57,172 nt of DNA from the NCBI GenBank assembly GCA_900768845.1, contig CAAGEK010000009.1, positions 1 through 57,172 of the forward strand, in the 5' to 3' direction. The position numbers and the translations under genes are program-made. Positions 41,947 to 52,079 of the stretch are shown here, piece after piece; the first letter of the stretch is position 1, and every line of letters starts with the position of its first letter. The notes under the pieces were generated by a model. It searched no databases, had not been told where the DNA came from, and worked only from the letters and a program-made list of their open reading frames with translations. Origin of the DNA: Alphaproteobacteria bacterium (lineage in GTDB: Bacteria; Pseudomonadota; Alphaproteobacteria; CAAGCB01; CAG-977).

Positions 41947-44658
41947 ATGAGCGAACAAATCAAAGAGGAAAAGGCAACGCCTATGATGGAACAATATTTT
42001 TCCATCAAAAAACAAACGGAAGGCTACCTTTTGTTTTACCGTATGGGCGACTTTTACGAAATGTTTTTCGACGATGCGATTCGCGCCGCCGCCGCTTTGG
42101 ACATCGCCCTGACGAAACGCGGGAAACACAAAGGCAAAGACATTCCCATGTGCGGCGTTCCCGTCCATTCGCATGAAATGTACCTGTCCCGCCTGATCCG
42201 CAAAGGGTTCAAGGTCGCCATTTGCGAACAGACCGAAGACCCCGCCGAAGCACGCCGTCTGCGCGGTTCGTCGGCTTTGGTCAATCGCGACGTCATCCGC
42301 CTGATCACGCCGGGGACGTTGACCGAAGACAATATTCTGGAAGCGCGTGCGTGCAATTATCTGGTATCCCTGACGGAAACGAACGAAGGCATGGCAATGG
42401 CATGGGTCGACGTATCGACCGGCGATTTCGCCGTCCAAACGCTGCCCGCACGCAACGCGGTCAATCTGGCGGCGGGATTGTCGCGACTGGATCCCAAAGA
42501 AATCATCGTTTCGGAAAAAATCGTCCAGACGCCGGAATTCTTCGAGGTTTTCAACGATTGGAAAAAAGCCCTGACCCCTCTGCCTTCCGCACGGTTCAAC
42601 GCCGCCAACGGACAAAAAAGGCTGGAAACGTTTTTCAACGTCGACACGTTGGATTCCTTCGGGCGTTTCAATAAAAGCGAACTGGCCGCCGCGGGGGCTT
42701 TGGTCGATTACGTCGAATTGACGCAGAAAGGTAAAATTCCAAGGTTGAATCCGTTAAAAAGGTACGGCGCGGGGCGGTTGATGGAAATCGACGCGGCGAC
42801 ACGGCGCAATTTGGAGCTGTTCCGGTCTTTAAACGGCGAAAAAAGCCCCAGCCTGTTTTCCGCAATCGACCGGACGATCACGGGAGCGGGGGCAAGATTG
42901 CTGTTTCAATACCTGTCTTCTCCGCTGACGGACGCCGAAGCCGTCAACAAACGCCTTGACCGCGTCACCTTTTTCGTTCAAAACCCCGTTGTTCGGTCGA
43001 ATCTGCGCGACCGGCTGGAACAATGCCCCGACATGGAACGCGCCCTGTCGCGGTTGTCCTTGGGACGCGGCGGCCCCCGCGATCTGGCGGCGTTGCGCGA
43101 CGCGTTAAAGCAAATCCCCCTTATCAAAGCGGAGCTGAAAGAAACGGCGCGTACCGCCGGAATGCCCAAATCGCTGGCCGATTGTCTGAATTCCCTGTCC
43201 GGACACGAAACTCTGGCCGACAGGTTGCAACGCGCTTTGGCCGACGACTTGCCTCTGATGGCGCGAGACGGCGGTTTCATCGCACCGGCGTATTCCGAAG
43301 AACTGGACGGATTGAAAGAGTTGCGCGACGAAAGCCGGCGGTTGATTGCCGAATTACAGGCGAAATACGCCGACACGGCCGGCGTACCGTTGAAAATATC
43401 GCATAACAACATCTTGGGCTATTATATCGAAGTCACGGCCAAAAACGCAAAACAGATGCTGGAAGACGCCCGAAGCGGCACGTCGATTTTCCTGCACCGG
43501 CAAACCATGGCGAACGCCGTGCGTTTCACGACCGTCGAACTGTCCGAATTGGAAACCAAACTGCGCGGCGTGGGCGAAAAAGCGTTGGCTTTGGAACTGC
43601 AACTGTTTTCGGATCTGGTCAACGCCGTTTTATCCGAAGCGGCGGCGATCGCATCGTCGGCTCACGCCTTGGCGATGTTGGACGTCGCGTGCGGATTGGC
43701 GGACGTTGCCGAAGAATACGATTACGTCCGTCCCGTTCTGGACGACAGCTATGCGTTCGACATTGAAAACGGCCGGCATCCCGTCGTCGAACAGGCTTTG
43801 AAAGGGGCGGGTGAAAACGAATTCGTCGGGAACGACTGCCGACTGGGCAATCCCGAAACGCACGACGGGCGTTTATGGCTGATCACGGGCCCCAACATGG
43901 CCGGTAAAAGCACTTTCCTGCGCCAAAACGCTTTAATCGCCGTGTTAGCGCAGGCGGGATGCTACGTCCCCGCAAAATCGGCGCACATCGGTATCATCGA
44001 CAAACTGTTCAGCCGTGTCGGAGCCGCCGACGATCTGGCACGCGGAAGGTCGACATTCATGGTGGAAATGGTCGAAACCGCCGCCATTTTGAACCAGTCC
44101 ACGGAACGCTCATTGGTCATTTTGGATGAAATCGGACGCGGCACGGCGACATTCGACGGGCTTTCCATCGCTTGGGCGGTTGTCGAACACTTGCATGAAA
44201 CGAACAAATGCCGAGCCCTGTTCGCCACGCACTATCACGAACTGACCGCTTTGGCGGCAAGACTGCCGCAATTGTCCCTGTACACGATGCGTATAAAGGA
44301 ATGGCGGGAAAGCGTCGTTTTCCTGCACGAAGTCGTCAAAGGTTCGGCGGACAGATCCTACGGCATCCATGTCGGCAGACTGGCGGGATTGCCTCCTGTC
44401 GTCATTGCCCGTGCCAAGCAGGTGTTGGTTCAAATGGAAAAGAAGGGGTCTTATGAAATCGATTTTATGAACGATCTGCCCCTGTTCGCTTTGGTTCGGA
44501 AAAAAGCCGGAGAGGAACGCGAAGAAGACGAAAACGCCGGCCGGCAAACGCCTTCTTTACTTTTGGAAAAGCTGAAATCCGTATGTCCCGACGATTTAAG
44601 CCCCAAGCAGGCTTTGGAAACGTTGTACGAATTGAAGAAACTGGCGGAAACGGAATAA
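41947..44658 (+). CDS. mutS: DNA mismatch repair protein MutS
   Basis: MutS recognises mismatches and starts repair. The 903-residue protein has the mismatch-binding domain with YRMGDFYEMFFDDA (the Phe-x-Glu wedge), connector and lever domains, and the ATPase with Walker A TGPNMAGKSTFLRQNALIA, SRVGAADDLARGRSTFMVEM, Walker B LVILDEIGRGTATFDG and the ATHYHEL switch. ATG 41947 was chosen over 41923 as it gives the usual N-terminus. It is divergent from the malic enzyme gene and directly followed by glnD, an order typical of Alphaproteobacteria. Confidence 0.97.
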   Translation: MSEQIKEEKATPMMEQYFSIKKQTEGYLLFYRMGDFYEMFFDDAIRAAAALDIALTKRGKHKGKDIPMCGVPVHSHEMYLSRLIRKGFKVAICEQTEDPAEARRLRGSSALVNRDVIRLITPGTLTEDNILEARACNYLVSLTETNEGMAMAWVDVSTGDFAVQTLPARNAVNLAAGLSRLDPKEIIVSEKIVQTPEFFEVFNDWKKALTPLPSARFNAANGQKRLETFFNVDTLDSFGRFNKSELAAAGALVDYVELTQKGKIPRLNPLKRYGAGRLMEIDAATRRNLELFRSLNGEKSPSLFSAIDRTITGAGARLLFQYLSSPLTDAEAVNKRLDRVTFFVQNPVVRSNLRDRLEQCPDMERALSRLSLGRGGPRDLAALRDALKQIPLIKAELKETARTAGMPKSLADCLNSLSGHETLADRLQRALADDLPLMARDGGFIAPAYSEELDGLKELRDESRRLIAELQAKYADTAGVPLKISHNNILGYYIEVTAKNAKQMLEDARSGTSIFLHRQTMANAVRFTTVELSELETKLRGVGEKALALELQLFSDLVNAVLSEAAAIASSAHALAMLDVACGLADVAEEYDYVRPVLDDSYAFDIENGRHPVVEQALKGAGENEFVGNDCRLGNPETHDGRLWLITGPNMAGKSTFLRQNALIAVLAQAGCYVPAKSAHIGIIDKLFSRVGAADDLARGRSTFMVEMVETAAILNQSTERSLVILDEIGRGTATFDGLSIAWAVVEHLHETNKCRALFATHYHELTALAARLPQLSLYTMRIKEWRESVVFLHEVVKGSADRSYGIHVGRLAGLPPVVIARAKQVLVQMEKKGSYEIDFMNDLPLFALVRKKAGEEREEDENAGRQTPSLLLEKLKSVCPDDLSPKQALETLYELKKLAETE

Positions 44659-47139
44659 ATGGCGGAACAAAACGGATTGCGGCGGATTTGGGAAACCGGC
44701 GGACGTGAAGGCCTGACCGCCGCCGTCAGGGACAGGCTGGCAGACTTGTCGGATGCAATGAAGGCGCGCCTGTTCAACCCGCCGCACGACGGGCTGGCCG
44801 CCGAATTCGAACACGCGGAGGGAATCGACCGCCTGTTGTCGGAATTGTGTTCCGTCGCGTTCCGAAACGCCCCTTTCCCGTTCGCTTTGTGCGCCGTCGG
44901 AGGATATGCCAGAGGCGAACTGGCTCCGTATTCGGATATAGACCTGTTGTTTTTAATTCCCGACGGAGCGGAAGAAGCCTTACGCGGCAATATCTTGTTT
45001 TTATTATGCCTGCTGTGGGATTCGGGGTTGAAAGTCGGCTATTCCGTCGGTACGCCCGAAGAACGGATCGCCTATGCCGGAACGGATTTCAAAACCCGCA
45101 CCGCGTTTTTGGAAACCCGCTTCATTTGCGGCGACGGTGCGTTGTTTTCGGATTTTTCCGCCCGCTATGAAATTTTGCGCGAAACGTCCGACAAGCGGGA
45201 ATTTCTGGAGGCAAAGCTGGCGGAACGTGCGGAACGTTTGAAAAAAACGGGCGGATCGAAGTATATGTTGGAACCGAACGTCAAAGAAGGCCGCGGCGGA
45301 TTGCGCGATTTGCATTTGCTGTTCTGGCTGGCAAAGTATTTTTACGGCGTTACGGAAATGTACGATTTGGTCGACCGGAACATTTTGACTCCGGCCACCG
45401 TCCGCCGTTTTTTAAAAGCGCACGGATTTTTGGCGACCGTACGGTGTTACCTGCACTTTTCGGCGGGAAAAGCGGGCGACGTCCTGACTTTGGAGGCTCA
45501 AAAGGAAATCGCCGAACGCACGGGATACGCCCGACGCACCGGAAGCGCGGCCGTCGAACGGTTCATGAAGCATTATTATCTGGTGTCGCGCAAAGTCGGA
45601 GAGTTGTCCGAACTGATTTTGTCAATCATTGAAGATCGTGCCAAAGGAGCGGATTGTACCGAAGTTCCCGCCGGCGACGACGCTTTCGTTCTGCGCAGCG
45701 GACGGCTGGATTTGAAAGACGCGACGCGTTTTGAAACCGACCCGTCCGCGATTTTAAGGGCGTTCCTTCTCAAAGACCGCCTTGACGCGCCTTTTTCGCC
45801 TCATCTGACGGAAAAAATTTTGGAAAGCGCGACTCTCTTGCGCTCCGTCCGTAAAACGCCGCAAATCCGCCGTCTGTTTTTCGACATTCTGACCGGAAAG
45901 CACCCCGAAAGCGTTTTGCGCAGGATGAATGAAACGGGGGTTTTGGGCGTTTTGATCCCCGCATTCGTTAAAATCACGGGACAGGTGCAATTCGACCTGT
46001 ATCATGTTTACACGACGGACGAACATACGTTCAAAACCGTCGGTTTCTTACGGGAAACGGCTGAAAACTCTCCGTCCGGAAAGGTGTTGCTGACGGCGGG
46101 ACTGTTGCACGACATCGCCAAAGGTCAAGGCGGCGACCATGCGGCCAAGGGAGCGGTCATTGCGAAAACCGTGTGTGAAGATTTGGGATTGAACGGTGAA
46201 GAAACGGACGCCGTCGTCCGTTTGGTGGCCAACCATCTGTTAATGTCGCACACGGCGTTCAAACGTGACGTATTCGATCCCAAAACGGCGGAAGATTTTG
46301 TTGCGGAAGTCCAATCCCCCGAGCATTTGCGCCTTTTGTACGCTTTAACGGAAGCGGACATCCGCGCCGTCGGGCCGAACGTGTGGAACGGGTTTAAAGA
46401 ACAATTGCTGAAAACCCTGTTCGATGCGGCGTTGGAACGGATGCAAGGCAGCGAAAGCCGCCCGCGCCCCCTGCGTCCCGCTCAAAAAAAGCTGGCGGAA
46501 TTGCCGCCGTCGCGGGAAACGTCTTTCGCCGTCGAACACGACGGTGAAAAAGGCGTAACCGAGCTGACGGTGCGGGCTCCCGACCGTAACGGCTTATTTG
46601 CGCTCATCACCGGCGTTCTGGCCGTGGAAGGCGTATCCGTCGCCGAAGCCCAGATTGTGACCCTGCCCGACAAAACGGCATTGGATTCTTTTTTGATTCA
46701 AGACGTCGATCCGCTGGATCCCGACGTGCGCCGTCCCGTGTATTCGGAAAAGAAAATAAAAAGGATTCAGGAAAAAATCCGCTCCGCCGATACGGACGCT
46801 TTGGAACGGGAACTGGCGGCGAAACGGAAGAAAACCGCACGGAAAGCCTTATGGAGCCCGCCGCGGGTCATGATTGACAATACGGCTTCGGATTTTTGTT
46901 CCCTGATAGAAATCAACGGTACGGACGCCGTGGGATTTCTGCACGCCGTCACCCGTGCGATGACTTTGGCGGATTTAAAGATTGTATCCGCGCACGTTTA
47001 CACCTATGGTTCAAAAGTCGTCGACGTGTTTTATGTCACCGACAGGAACGATAACAAAATCACAAACGCCGGAGATGCGGCGCGGATAAAAACTTTTTTA
47101 TTGGATACGATTGATGGCTTTGCACAATTCGCTGGTTAA
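44659..47139 (+). CDS. glnD: Bifunctional [protein-PII] uridylyltransferase/removing enzyme
   Basis: GlnD senses glutamine and adds or removes UMP on PII proteins. The 826-residue protein has the nucleotidyltransferase motif AVGGYARGELAPYSDIDLLFL, a central domain with MLEPNVKEGRGGLRDLHLLFW, and the HD phosphodiesterase motif LLHDIAKGQGGDHAAKG. Two C-terminal ACT domains follow (LTVRAPDRNGLFALITGVLA; IEINGTDAVGFLHAVTRAM). It is a little shorter than the usual 890-940 residues. The ATG follows the mutS stop without a gap. glnB and glnK are not in the window. Confidence 0.95.
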   Translation: MAEQNGLRRIWETGGREGLTAAVRDRLADLSDAMKARLFNPPHDGLAAEFEHAEGIDRLLSELCSVAFRNAPFPFALCAVGGYARGELAPYSDIDLLFLIPDGAEEALRGNILFLLCLLWDSGLKVGYSVGTPEERIAYAGTDFKTRTAFLETRFICGDGALFSDFSARYEILRETSDKREFLEAKLAERAERLKKTGGSKYMLEPNVKEGRGGLRDLHLLFWLAKYFYGVTEMYDLVDRNILTPATVRRFLKAHGFLATVRCYLHFSAGKAGDVLTLEAQKEIAERTGYARRTGSAAVERFMKHYYLVSRKVGELSELILSIIEDRAKGADCTEVPAGDDAFVLRSGRLDLKDATRFETDPSAILRAFLLKDRLDAPFSPHLTEKILESATLLRSVRKTPQIRRLFFDILTGKHPESVLRRMNETGVLGVLIPAFVKITGQVQFDLYHVYTTDEHTFKTVGFLRETAENSPSGKVLLTAGLLHDIAKGQGGDHAAKGAVIAKTVCEDLGLNGEETDAVVRLVANHLLMSHTAFKRDVFDPKTAEDFVAEVQSPEHLRLLYALTEADIRAVGPNVWNGFKEQLLKTLFDAALERMQGSESRPRPLRPAQKKLAELPPSRETSFAVEHDGEKGVTELTVRAPDRNGLFALITGVLAVEGVSVAEAQIVTLPDKTALDSFLIQDVDPLDPDVRRPVYSEKKIKRIQEKIRSADTDALERELAAKRKKTARKALWSPPRVMIDNTASDFCSLIEINGTDAVGFLHAVTRAMTLADLKIVSAHVYTYGSKVVDVFYVTDRNDNKITNAGDAARIKTFLLDTIDGFAQFAG

Positions 47140-48706
47140 ATCGATTGCCGCCGTCGGCGGTTTTACAATGGTCAGCCGCGTGACGGGGTTTGTTCGGGAC
47201 GTGTTGATCGCCCGTTTTTTGGGAGCGGGAATGTTGGCGGACGCTTTCTTTGTCGCGTTCAAACTGCCCAACCTGTTCCGCAGTCTGTTCGCCGAAGGAG
47301 CGTTCAACGTTGCTTTCGTCCCGTTGTTTTCCGAGCTGTTGGAAACGAAAAACCGTGAAAAAGCCTTGAAATTCGCCGAAGAAGCCTTTTCCGCCCTGTT
47401 CTATGTCGTTTTGTTCTTTACGGCGTTGATGGAAATTTTCATGCCTTTCGTCGTTATCGCCCAAGCCCCCGGTTTTCTCAACGACCCCGAAAAAACGCAC
47501 GCCGCCGTCATCATGTCGCGCATCACGTTTCCCTATTTGTTGCTGGTGTCGCTGAATTCTTTACAAAGCGGAATGCTCAATTCCGTCGGGAAATTCGCCG
47601 CCGCCGCTTTGACCCCGACGTTGTTGAACCTGACAATGATTACGGCTTTGTTCGCCTTTACGCCCCTGTTTGCGGGAAACCATGCGTACGCCCTGTCCGC
47701 AGGCGTAACCGTCGCCGGAGTGTTTCAATTGCTGTGGCTGGTGTGGCACACGCGTCGCGCCGGAATGCCGTTGGGGCTTTTGTCTTTGAAACGTGTCGTG
47801 AAAAACAGATCCGAAGAAGTCGCCTTGTTGTTAAAACGCGTTTTGCCGGGGGTTTTCGGATCGGGCATCTATCAGATCAACCTGTTTCTGGACACGCTGT
47901 TCGTATCGTTCCTGTCAACGGGTGCGGTGTCATGGCTGTATTATGCCAACCGTTTGTACCAGTTGCCCGTCGGAATCATCGGTGCGGCCATCGGCACGGT
48001 GTTGTTGCCCGTTTTAAGCCGTCAGCTGAAATCCGGCGATGAAGACGCCGCACGCGACAGTATGAACCGCGCAATGGAAACCGCTTTACTGCTTTCTTTG
48101 CCTTCTGCGGCGGGGTTGATTGCTCTGGATGTTCCGATTATCGCCGTTTTATTTGAAAGAGGCGCGTTCACCGCCGCGGCGTCCGTAAAAACCGGAGTGG
48201 CCTTGTCGGCATATGCCGCGGGTTTGCCGGCCTACATCCTTACCAAGGCGTTGGCTCCCGCTTTTTATGCCAGAGGCGACACCTCGACCCCCGTGCGCAT
48301 CGCCGCCACCGCTTTGGCTTCCTATATTCTGCTGTGTTTGTGCCTGTTGCCTGTCATGAGTTATCTGGGAATCGCTCTGGCCACGGGAATCGTCGCGTGG
48401 ATCAATGTGTTCCAGTATTTGTTCCTGATCAAAAAACGCGGATTGCATAAAACGGACGCCAAATTCCGCCGCCGTGCCGCAGCGATCGCCGTTTCTTCCG
48501 TCATTATGGGCGCGGCCGTGCGTTCCGCTTATATGTACACGATGCTCCGTTTCCCCGAATGGCCGCACGCCGAAGGATGGATGCGTTACGCACTGTTGGC
48601 GGCTTTGGTCGGGGCGGGAGGCGTCGTCTTTACCGTCTTCGTCATGATCACCGGAGGTGTAAAACCGCACGAACTGAAAAGTCTGCTTGCACGCCGGCAC
48701 GGTTGA
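47114..48706 (+). CDS. murJ: Lipid II flippase MurJ
   Basis: MurJ moves lipid II across the inner membrane for peptidoglycan synthesis. The 530-residue protein has about 14 spans and the MviN pattern: VSRVTGFVRDVLIARFLGAG, then ADAFFVAFKLPNLFRSLFAEGAF with the functional Arg residues, then the central YYANRLYQLPVGIIGAAIGT. It overlaps the end of glnD by 26 bases; ATG 47114 is used rather than the preceding TTG. Position between glnD and trpS is standard for Alphaproteobacteria. Confidence 0.96.
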   Translation: MALHNSLVKSIAAVGGFTMVSRVTGFVRDVLIARFLGAGMLADAFFVAFKLPNLFRSLFAEGAFNVAFVPLFSELLETKNREKALKFAEEAFSALFYVVLFFTALMEIFMPFVVIAQAPGFLNDPEKTHAAVIMSRITFPYLLLVSLNSLQSGMLNSVGKFAAAALTPTLLNLTMITALFAFTPLFAGNHAYALSAGVTVAGVFQLLWLVWHTRRAGMPLGLLSLKRVVKNRSEEVALLLKRVLPGVFGSGIYQINLFLDTLFVSFLSTGAVSWLYYANRLYQLPVGIIGAAIGTVLLPVLSRQLKSGDEDAARDSMNRAMETALLLSLPSAAGLIALDVPIIAVLFERGAFTAAASVKTGVALSAYAAGLPAYILTKALAPAFYARGDTSTPVRIAATALASYILLCLCLLPVMSYLGIALATGIVAWINVFQYLFLIKKRGLHKTDAKFRRRAAAIAVSSVIMGAAVRSAYMYTMLRFPEWPHAEGWMRYALLAALVGAGGVVFTVFVMITGGVKPHELKSLLARRHG

Positions 48707-48751
48707 TTTTACAATACGCCCCGTATCAACCTATCATTCGGACAAAACACA

Positions 48752-49750
48752 ATGGAACGTATTTTTTCAGGAGCTCAACCCACGGGAAATCTGCATTTAG
48801 GCAACTATCTGGGCGCGATCCGGAACTGGGTCAAGTTGCAGGATGCCTATGAATGCGTTTACTGCGTCGTTGATATGCACGCCATCACGATTTTCAAAGA
48901 ACCCGACGAACTGGTCAACAGCGTTCACGAAGTCGCCGCGTGTATGCTGGCCGCAGGAGTGGATCCGAAAAAGCATATCCTGTTCAATCAAAGCCGTGTG
49001 CCGGCTCATGCGGAAATGGCGTGGGTTCTGAATTGCGTCGCCCGTATGGGGTGGATGAGCCGTATGACCCAATTCAAGGATAAAGCCGGCAAAAACAAAG
49101 AAAACGTTTCGTTGGGATTGTTCGCGTATCCCAGCCTGATGGCGGCGGACATCCTGACATACAAGGCCACCAAAGTCCCCGTCGGCGAAGACCAGTTGCA
49201 ACATTTGGAACTGACCCGCGACATTGCGGCGAAATTCAACAACGATTACAAATGCAACGTTTTTCCCCTGCCCGAACCCGTCATGCTGGGAACATCCCGC
49301 CGCGTGATGAGCTTACGCGATGCGGGAAAGAAAATGAGCAAATCCGACCCGTCGGATTATTCGCGCATCAATCTGGCCGACGATGCGGACACGATCGCCC
49401 TGAAATTCCGCAAAGCGAAAACCGACCCGATGCCGCTTCCCGAAAGTGTCGAAGGTTTTGAAGGCCGCCCCGAAGCGTTAAATCTGGTCAACATTTACGC
49501 GGGAGTGCGGGATATTACGACCGAAGAAGCCTTAAAAGAAGTCGGCGGACAGGATTTTTCACAGTTTAAAAAAGTTCTGACCGACGTTGTCGTTGCCGAA
49601 TTGGAACCGATTTCGACAAAGATGCGCGAGATTGTCAAGGATACGGCATACATTGATTCCGTCCTTAAAGACGGAGGCGAACGTGCCAACGCGCTGGCTC
49701 AGCCCGTGTTGGAAGAGGTTTATGACACCATCGGATTTTTAAGACATTAA
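48752..49750 (+). CDS. trpS: Tryptophanyl-tRNA synthetase
   Basis: TrpS charges tRNA-Trp. The 332-residue class I synthetase has the N-terminal SGAQPTGNLHLGNYLGAIRNW (HIGH-type motif), the specificity region LFAYPSLMAADILTYKATKVPVGEDQLQHLE, and the KMSKS loop GKKMSKSDPSD. Full family length is present. It starts 46 bases after murJ and ends at a strong terminator, so it closes the mutS-glnD-murJ-trpS group. Confidence 0.97.
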   Translation: MERIFSGAQPTGNLHLGNYLGAIRNWVKLQDAYECVYCVVDMHAITIFKEPDELVNSVHEVAACMLAAGVDPKKHILFNQSRVPAHAEMAWVLNCVARMGWMSRMTQFKDKAGKNKENVSLGLFAYPSLMAADILTYKATKVPVGEDQLQHLELTRDIAAKFNNDYKCNVFPLPEPVMLGTSRRVMSLRDAGKKMSKSDPSDYSRINLADDADTIALKFRKAKTDPMPLPESVEGFEGRPEALNLVNIYAGVRDITTEEALKEVGGQDFSQFKKVLTDVVVAELEPISTKMREIVKDTAYIDSVLKDGGERANALAQPVLEEVYDTIGFLRH

Positions 49751-49760
49751 AAAACAAGGA

Positions 49761-49790
49761 AAGGCGGAACACGGTTTCCGCCTTTTTTGT
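49761..49790 (+). terminator. Terminator of trpS
   Basis: A nine-pair stem (49761-49769 with 49776-49784, loop of six) is followed by TTTTTT. It lies ten bases after the trpS stop codon and marks the left border of the AT-rich island. Confidence 0.85.
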
Positions 49791-50138
49791 ACACAACGAG
49801 CGTGAAATTTTGGAGGTATTTTTTAACCGTTGAAACAAAACGAAAAAACGACGTTTCTGATGTTTCTTGATATTATCGAAAACGGCGGCAGGTAACAGCG
49901 AAGTAACAGAAAAAAATCCTTTGCCGAAATCTTCCGAAGATTTTCGACGAGAGAATAATTTTGCGGATTATTCCCCTGTAATTAAAAGTAAAACACCATC
50001 TGGCAAACTGATGACAAAAATAAAAATCCGAACACCGTTTTTTGTACCCCTTGCCGTAGACAAATTCCTCCACCGGCAAGTGTTCGTATTACGAATTGCG
50101 TATTCTTCCCTTCTTCTGATCGACTTTTTCTTACTATC
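49791..50138. other. Gene-free AT-rich stretch left of the DUF262 gene
   Basis: This stretch of about 350 bases holds no gene I can support. A 91-codon open frame at 49867-50142 has no recognisable motif. Bases 49862-49907 (GTTTCTTGATATT, then AGGTAACAGCGAAGTAAC) are matched imperfectly at 52307-52362 on the other side of the DUF262 gene. The stretch looks like decayed sequence at an insertion hot spot. Confidence 0.5.
49862..49907 (+). repeat. Imperfect direct repeat, left copy, flanking the DUF262 island
   Basis: The left copy has GTTTCTTGATATT followed after 15 bases by AGGTAACAGCGAAGTAAC. The right copy at 52307-52362 has GTTTATTGATATT and, after 25 bases, AGGTAACACGGAAGTAAC. Blocks match 12 of 13 and 16 of 18. 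They may be insertion borders or remnants of one duplicated gene end. Confidence 0.4.
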
Positions 50139-51890
50139 TTAGTTCTTTGAGATGAGATCAAGATCCTTCAAATAATTATTTACCATATCTGTCAGAAGCT
50201 CGCGCCGTTTTTCAATAAACTCCGCATACTTATCGATATTCCATAATGTTGTGTCCGTCGGGATACAATGTTTTTTAAAATTTTCTTCGCCTTTTTTCTT
50301 AAGAACTTCAGGCAAATATACAGCAGGATCGTCATTCCTAATTAAAACATTTGTGCGTTTTACGATAAATGTTTGATTTGCAATATCGTTAATTTCATCC
50401 CTTTCATATTTTCCTTTAAGAAAATCCTGCGGAAATATGTGATGAAACTCAATTTGATTGCGATTTGCAACATTATTCATACTGATGATTTGCGGTGTAT
50501 TCCAATCCAATGCGCCATTATGTCTCATTACTGTAAACATAGTTTTGAAAATACCACTGGCTGTATTTTTATTTTCAAAATCAGTTGTATGGAAGTCGAG
50601 TTTACCAAATTGCATCTTGAGGTTGTCAAGTAAACTTTGTAAATTATTGCTTTTAATCGCACATAAATCTTGATCCAAAATAGTTTCTGATGAACCGCGC
50701 GAATAGCGACCTTTTGCATTGGCAATAAGAAACCATTTTTTGATTATTCTTGCTTCATCTTCCGTCAAAATATTATTTTTTGTATGGTATAAAAACGACA
50801 GAGAAACAATAAAATACGGCGATGAAAGTGTCGCGTCTGTTTCGAGACCAAATGTGTTTTTCAGTTCATCTAATGTATGCTCTAACGCTTTAGTCGCTTT
50901 TGGCCAAGCGTTTTCTAAATCCTCTTTCGTTAAGGACGGAACAATCTTAAATTTTGATTGTGCTGTAAGAATTGCTACAAGCGTTCTCACGATAATACCT
51001 GTGCTAATATCCCATCCGTGTTTTTCACAGTTTTCTGCTTCTTTATTAAATTTGATTAATGCGCCTTCTTTAACTCCTTCAGCCGTTTCAATTGTCGGCC
51101 ATTTAGCGGTTATCTGAGCTAACGCCAAATCAGAGCCTTTTAATTTTGTTCCTGCTGAATTAACACGGACAAATATTTCAGTCACTTCCTCATAGGACAT
51201 CCCTGCCGGCAAAGTTTTTACTTGAAAATCATAACCTTCAATATTTTTTAAGGCATTAAAGCGGATCATATATTTCTTTAACCGTTGCTCGCCTTCAGGC
51301 GTTTTGATATCACCGGCTCTTTGCATAATATCGATTTCATCAACTTTTTTTGCAAATACACCTGCGACAGAAATCCAATTTGTTTGGCTTTTTACCAATG
51401 GATTTTCTACTACAAAAGTACGGCGATTTAAGTCATCAAGACGGCTTTTGTTTTCTTCCTCATCCGAGGTAATTTTAATGTCGCCATCCTCTTCAAACTC
51501 AGTTTCATTATCATCATCTGTAGCGACTTTTGTATTTTCCAACTTATCCGGATGATCTAAGTTAAAGTAGATATCAATGGCTCTTTTTCGACCGCGTACA
51601 TTGACGGGTTCGCCGCAAAGAATTGCTTTTAATGATGTTAGACGTTGCTGACCATCTAACAGAAGATAATAGGACTCATATTTTGTATCATCTTGGGAAA
51701 CTGCAAAATCACGCGTAGGAACCTTTTGTGTGGTTTCCCATCTTAAAATAGTACCTGTCGGATATTTACGGTACAAAGAATCAAGTAAATCTCTCACTTG
51801 CGTAGACTTCCAAACGTATGCGCGTTGCATTTCCGGAAGACGCATTCTATTGGATTTAATTTCATCAATAAGAGTTCTAATTTCGGTCAT
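50139..51890 (-). CDS. DUF262/HNH protein, GmrSD-like (putative anti-phage nuclease)
   Basis: The 583-residue protein has an N-terminal DUF262 (ParB-like) domain: RMRLPEMQRAYVWKSTQVRDLL, SLYRKYPTGTILRWE, and the signature LLDGQQRLTSLKAI that binds or hydrolyses nucleotides. A very acidic insert follows (TDDDNETEFEEDGD). The C-terminal DUF1524-like part has an HNH/His-Me motif, IEFHHIFPQDFL, and DIANQTFIVKRTNVLIRN. GmrSD and BrxU, which restrict modified phage DNA, share this order. The gene is much more AT-rich than its surroundings, stands alone and is flanked by debris, which suggests recent transfer. AAAGGATC precedes the ATG. Phage defence is inferred from the family; targets are unknown. 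Confidence 0.82.
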   Translation of the reverse strand: MTEIRTLIDEIKSNRMRLPEMQRAYVWKSTQVRDLLDSLYRKYPTGTILRWETTQKVPTRDFAVSQDDTKYESYYLLLDGQQRLTSLKAILCGEPVNVRGRKRAIDIYFNLDHPDKLENTKVATDDDNETEFEEDGDIKITSDEEENKSRLDDLNRRTFVVENPLVKSQTNWISVAGVFAKKVDEIDIMQRAGDIKTPEGEQRLKKYMIRFNALKNIEGYDFQVKTLPAGMSYEEVTEIFVRVNSAGTKLKGSDLALAQITAKWPTIETAEGVKEGALIKFNKEAENCEKHGWDISTGIIVRTLVAILTAQSKFKIVPSLTKEDLENAWPKATKALEHTLDELKNTFGLETDATLSSPYFIVSLSFLYHTKNNILTEDEARIIKKWFLIANAKGRYSRGSSETILDQDLCAIKSNNLQSLLDNLKMQFGKLDFHTTDFENKNTASGIFKTMFTVMRHNGALDWNTPQIISMNNVANRNQIEFHHIFPQDFLKGKYERDEINDIANQTFIVKRTNVLIRNDDPAVYLPEVLKKKGEENFKKHCIPTDTTLWNIDKYAEFIEKRRELLTDMVNNYLKDLDLISKN

Positions 51891-51914
51891 TTTGATCCTT
51901 TCTTCCGAATTAAT

Positions 51915-52079
51915 TTATCCGATTTTCATAAAATTCTCTGCTTTCTTCATAACTGTGTTGAAGATTGTAGGGCTATATCCAGTTTTAGCTAAAATTCTTC
52001 TTTTCGTGTTAATTATATCTACCTGTAACCATTCTTTTTTGCAAGAGCTTTCAGGTGTTTTCCAAATGCGCCCTTCTAA
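51915..52079 (-). pseudogene. C-terminal remnant of an unknown gene
   Basis: On the minus strand an open frame without a start codon runs for 54 codons to a TAA just upstream of the DUF262 gene. It reads EGRIWKTPESSCKKEWLQVD, then IINTKRRILAKTGYSPTIFN, and ends KKAENFMKIG. An in-frame TGA at 52080-52082 closes it on the left. It looks like a real protein end but I do not recognise the family. Confidence 0.3.

Noticed and set aside
49867..50142. 91-codon open frame left of the DUF262 gene
   Set aside because: No ribosome-binding site, AT-rich, no recognisable sequence, and it overlaps a repeat that is non-coding in the other copy.
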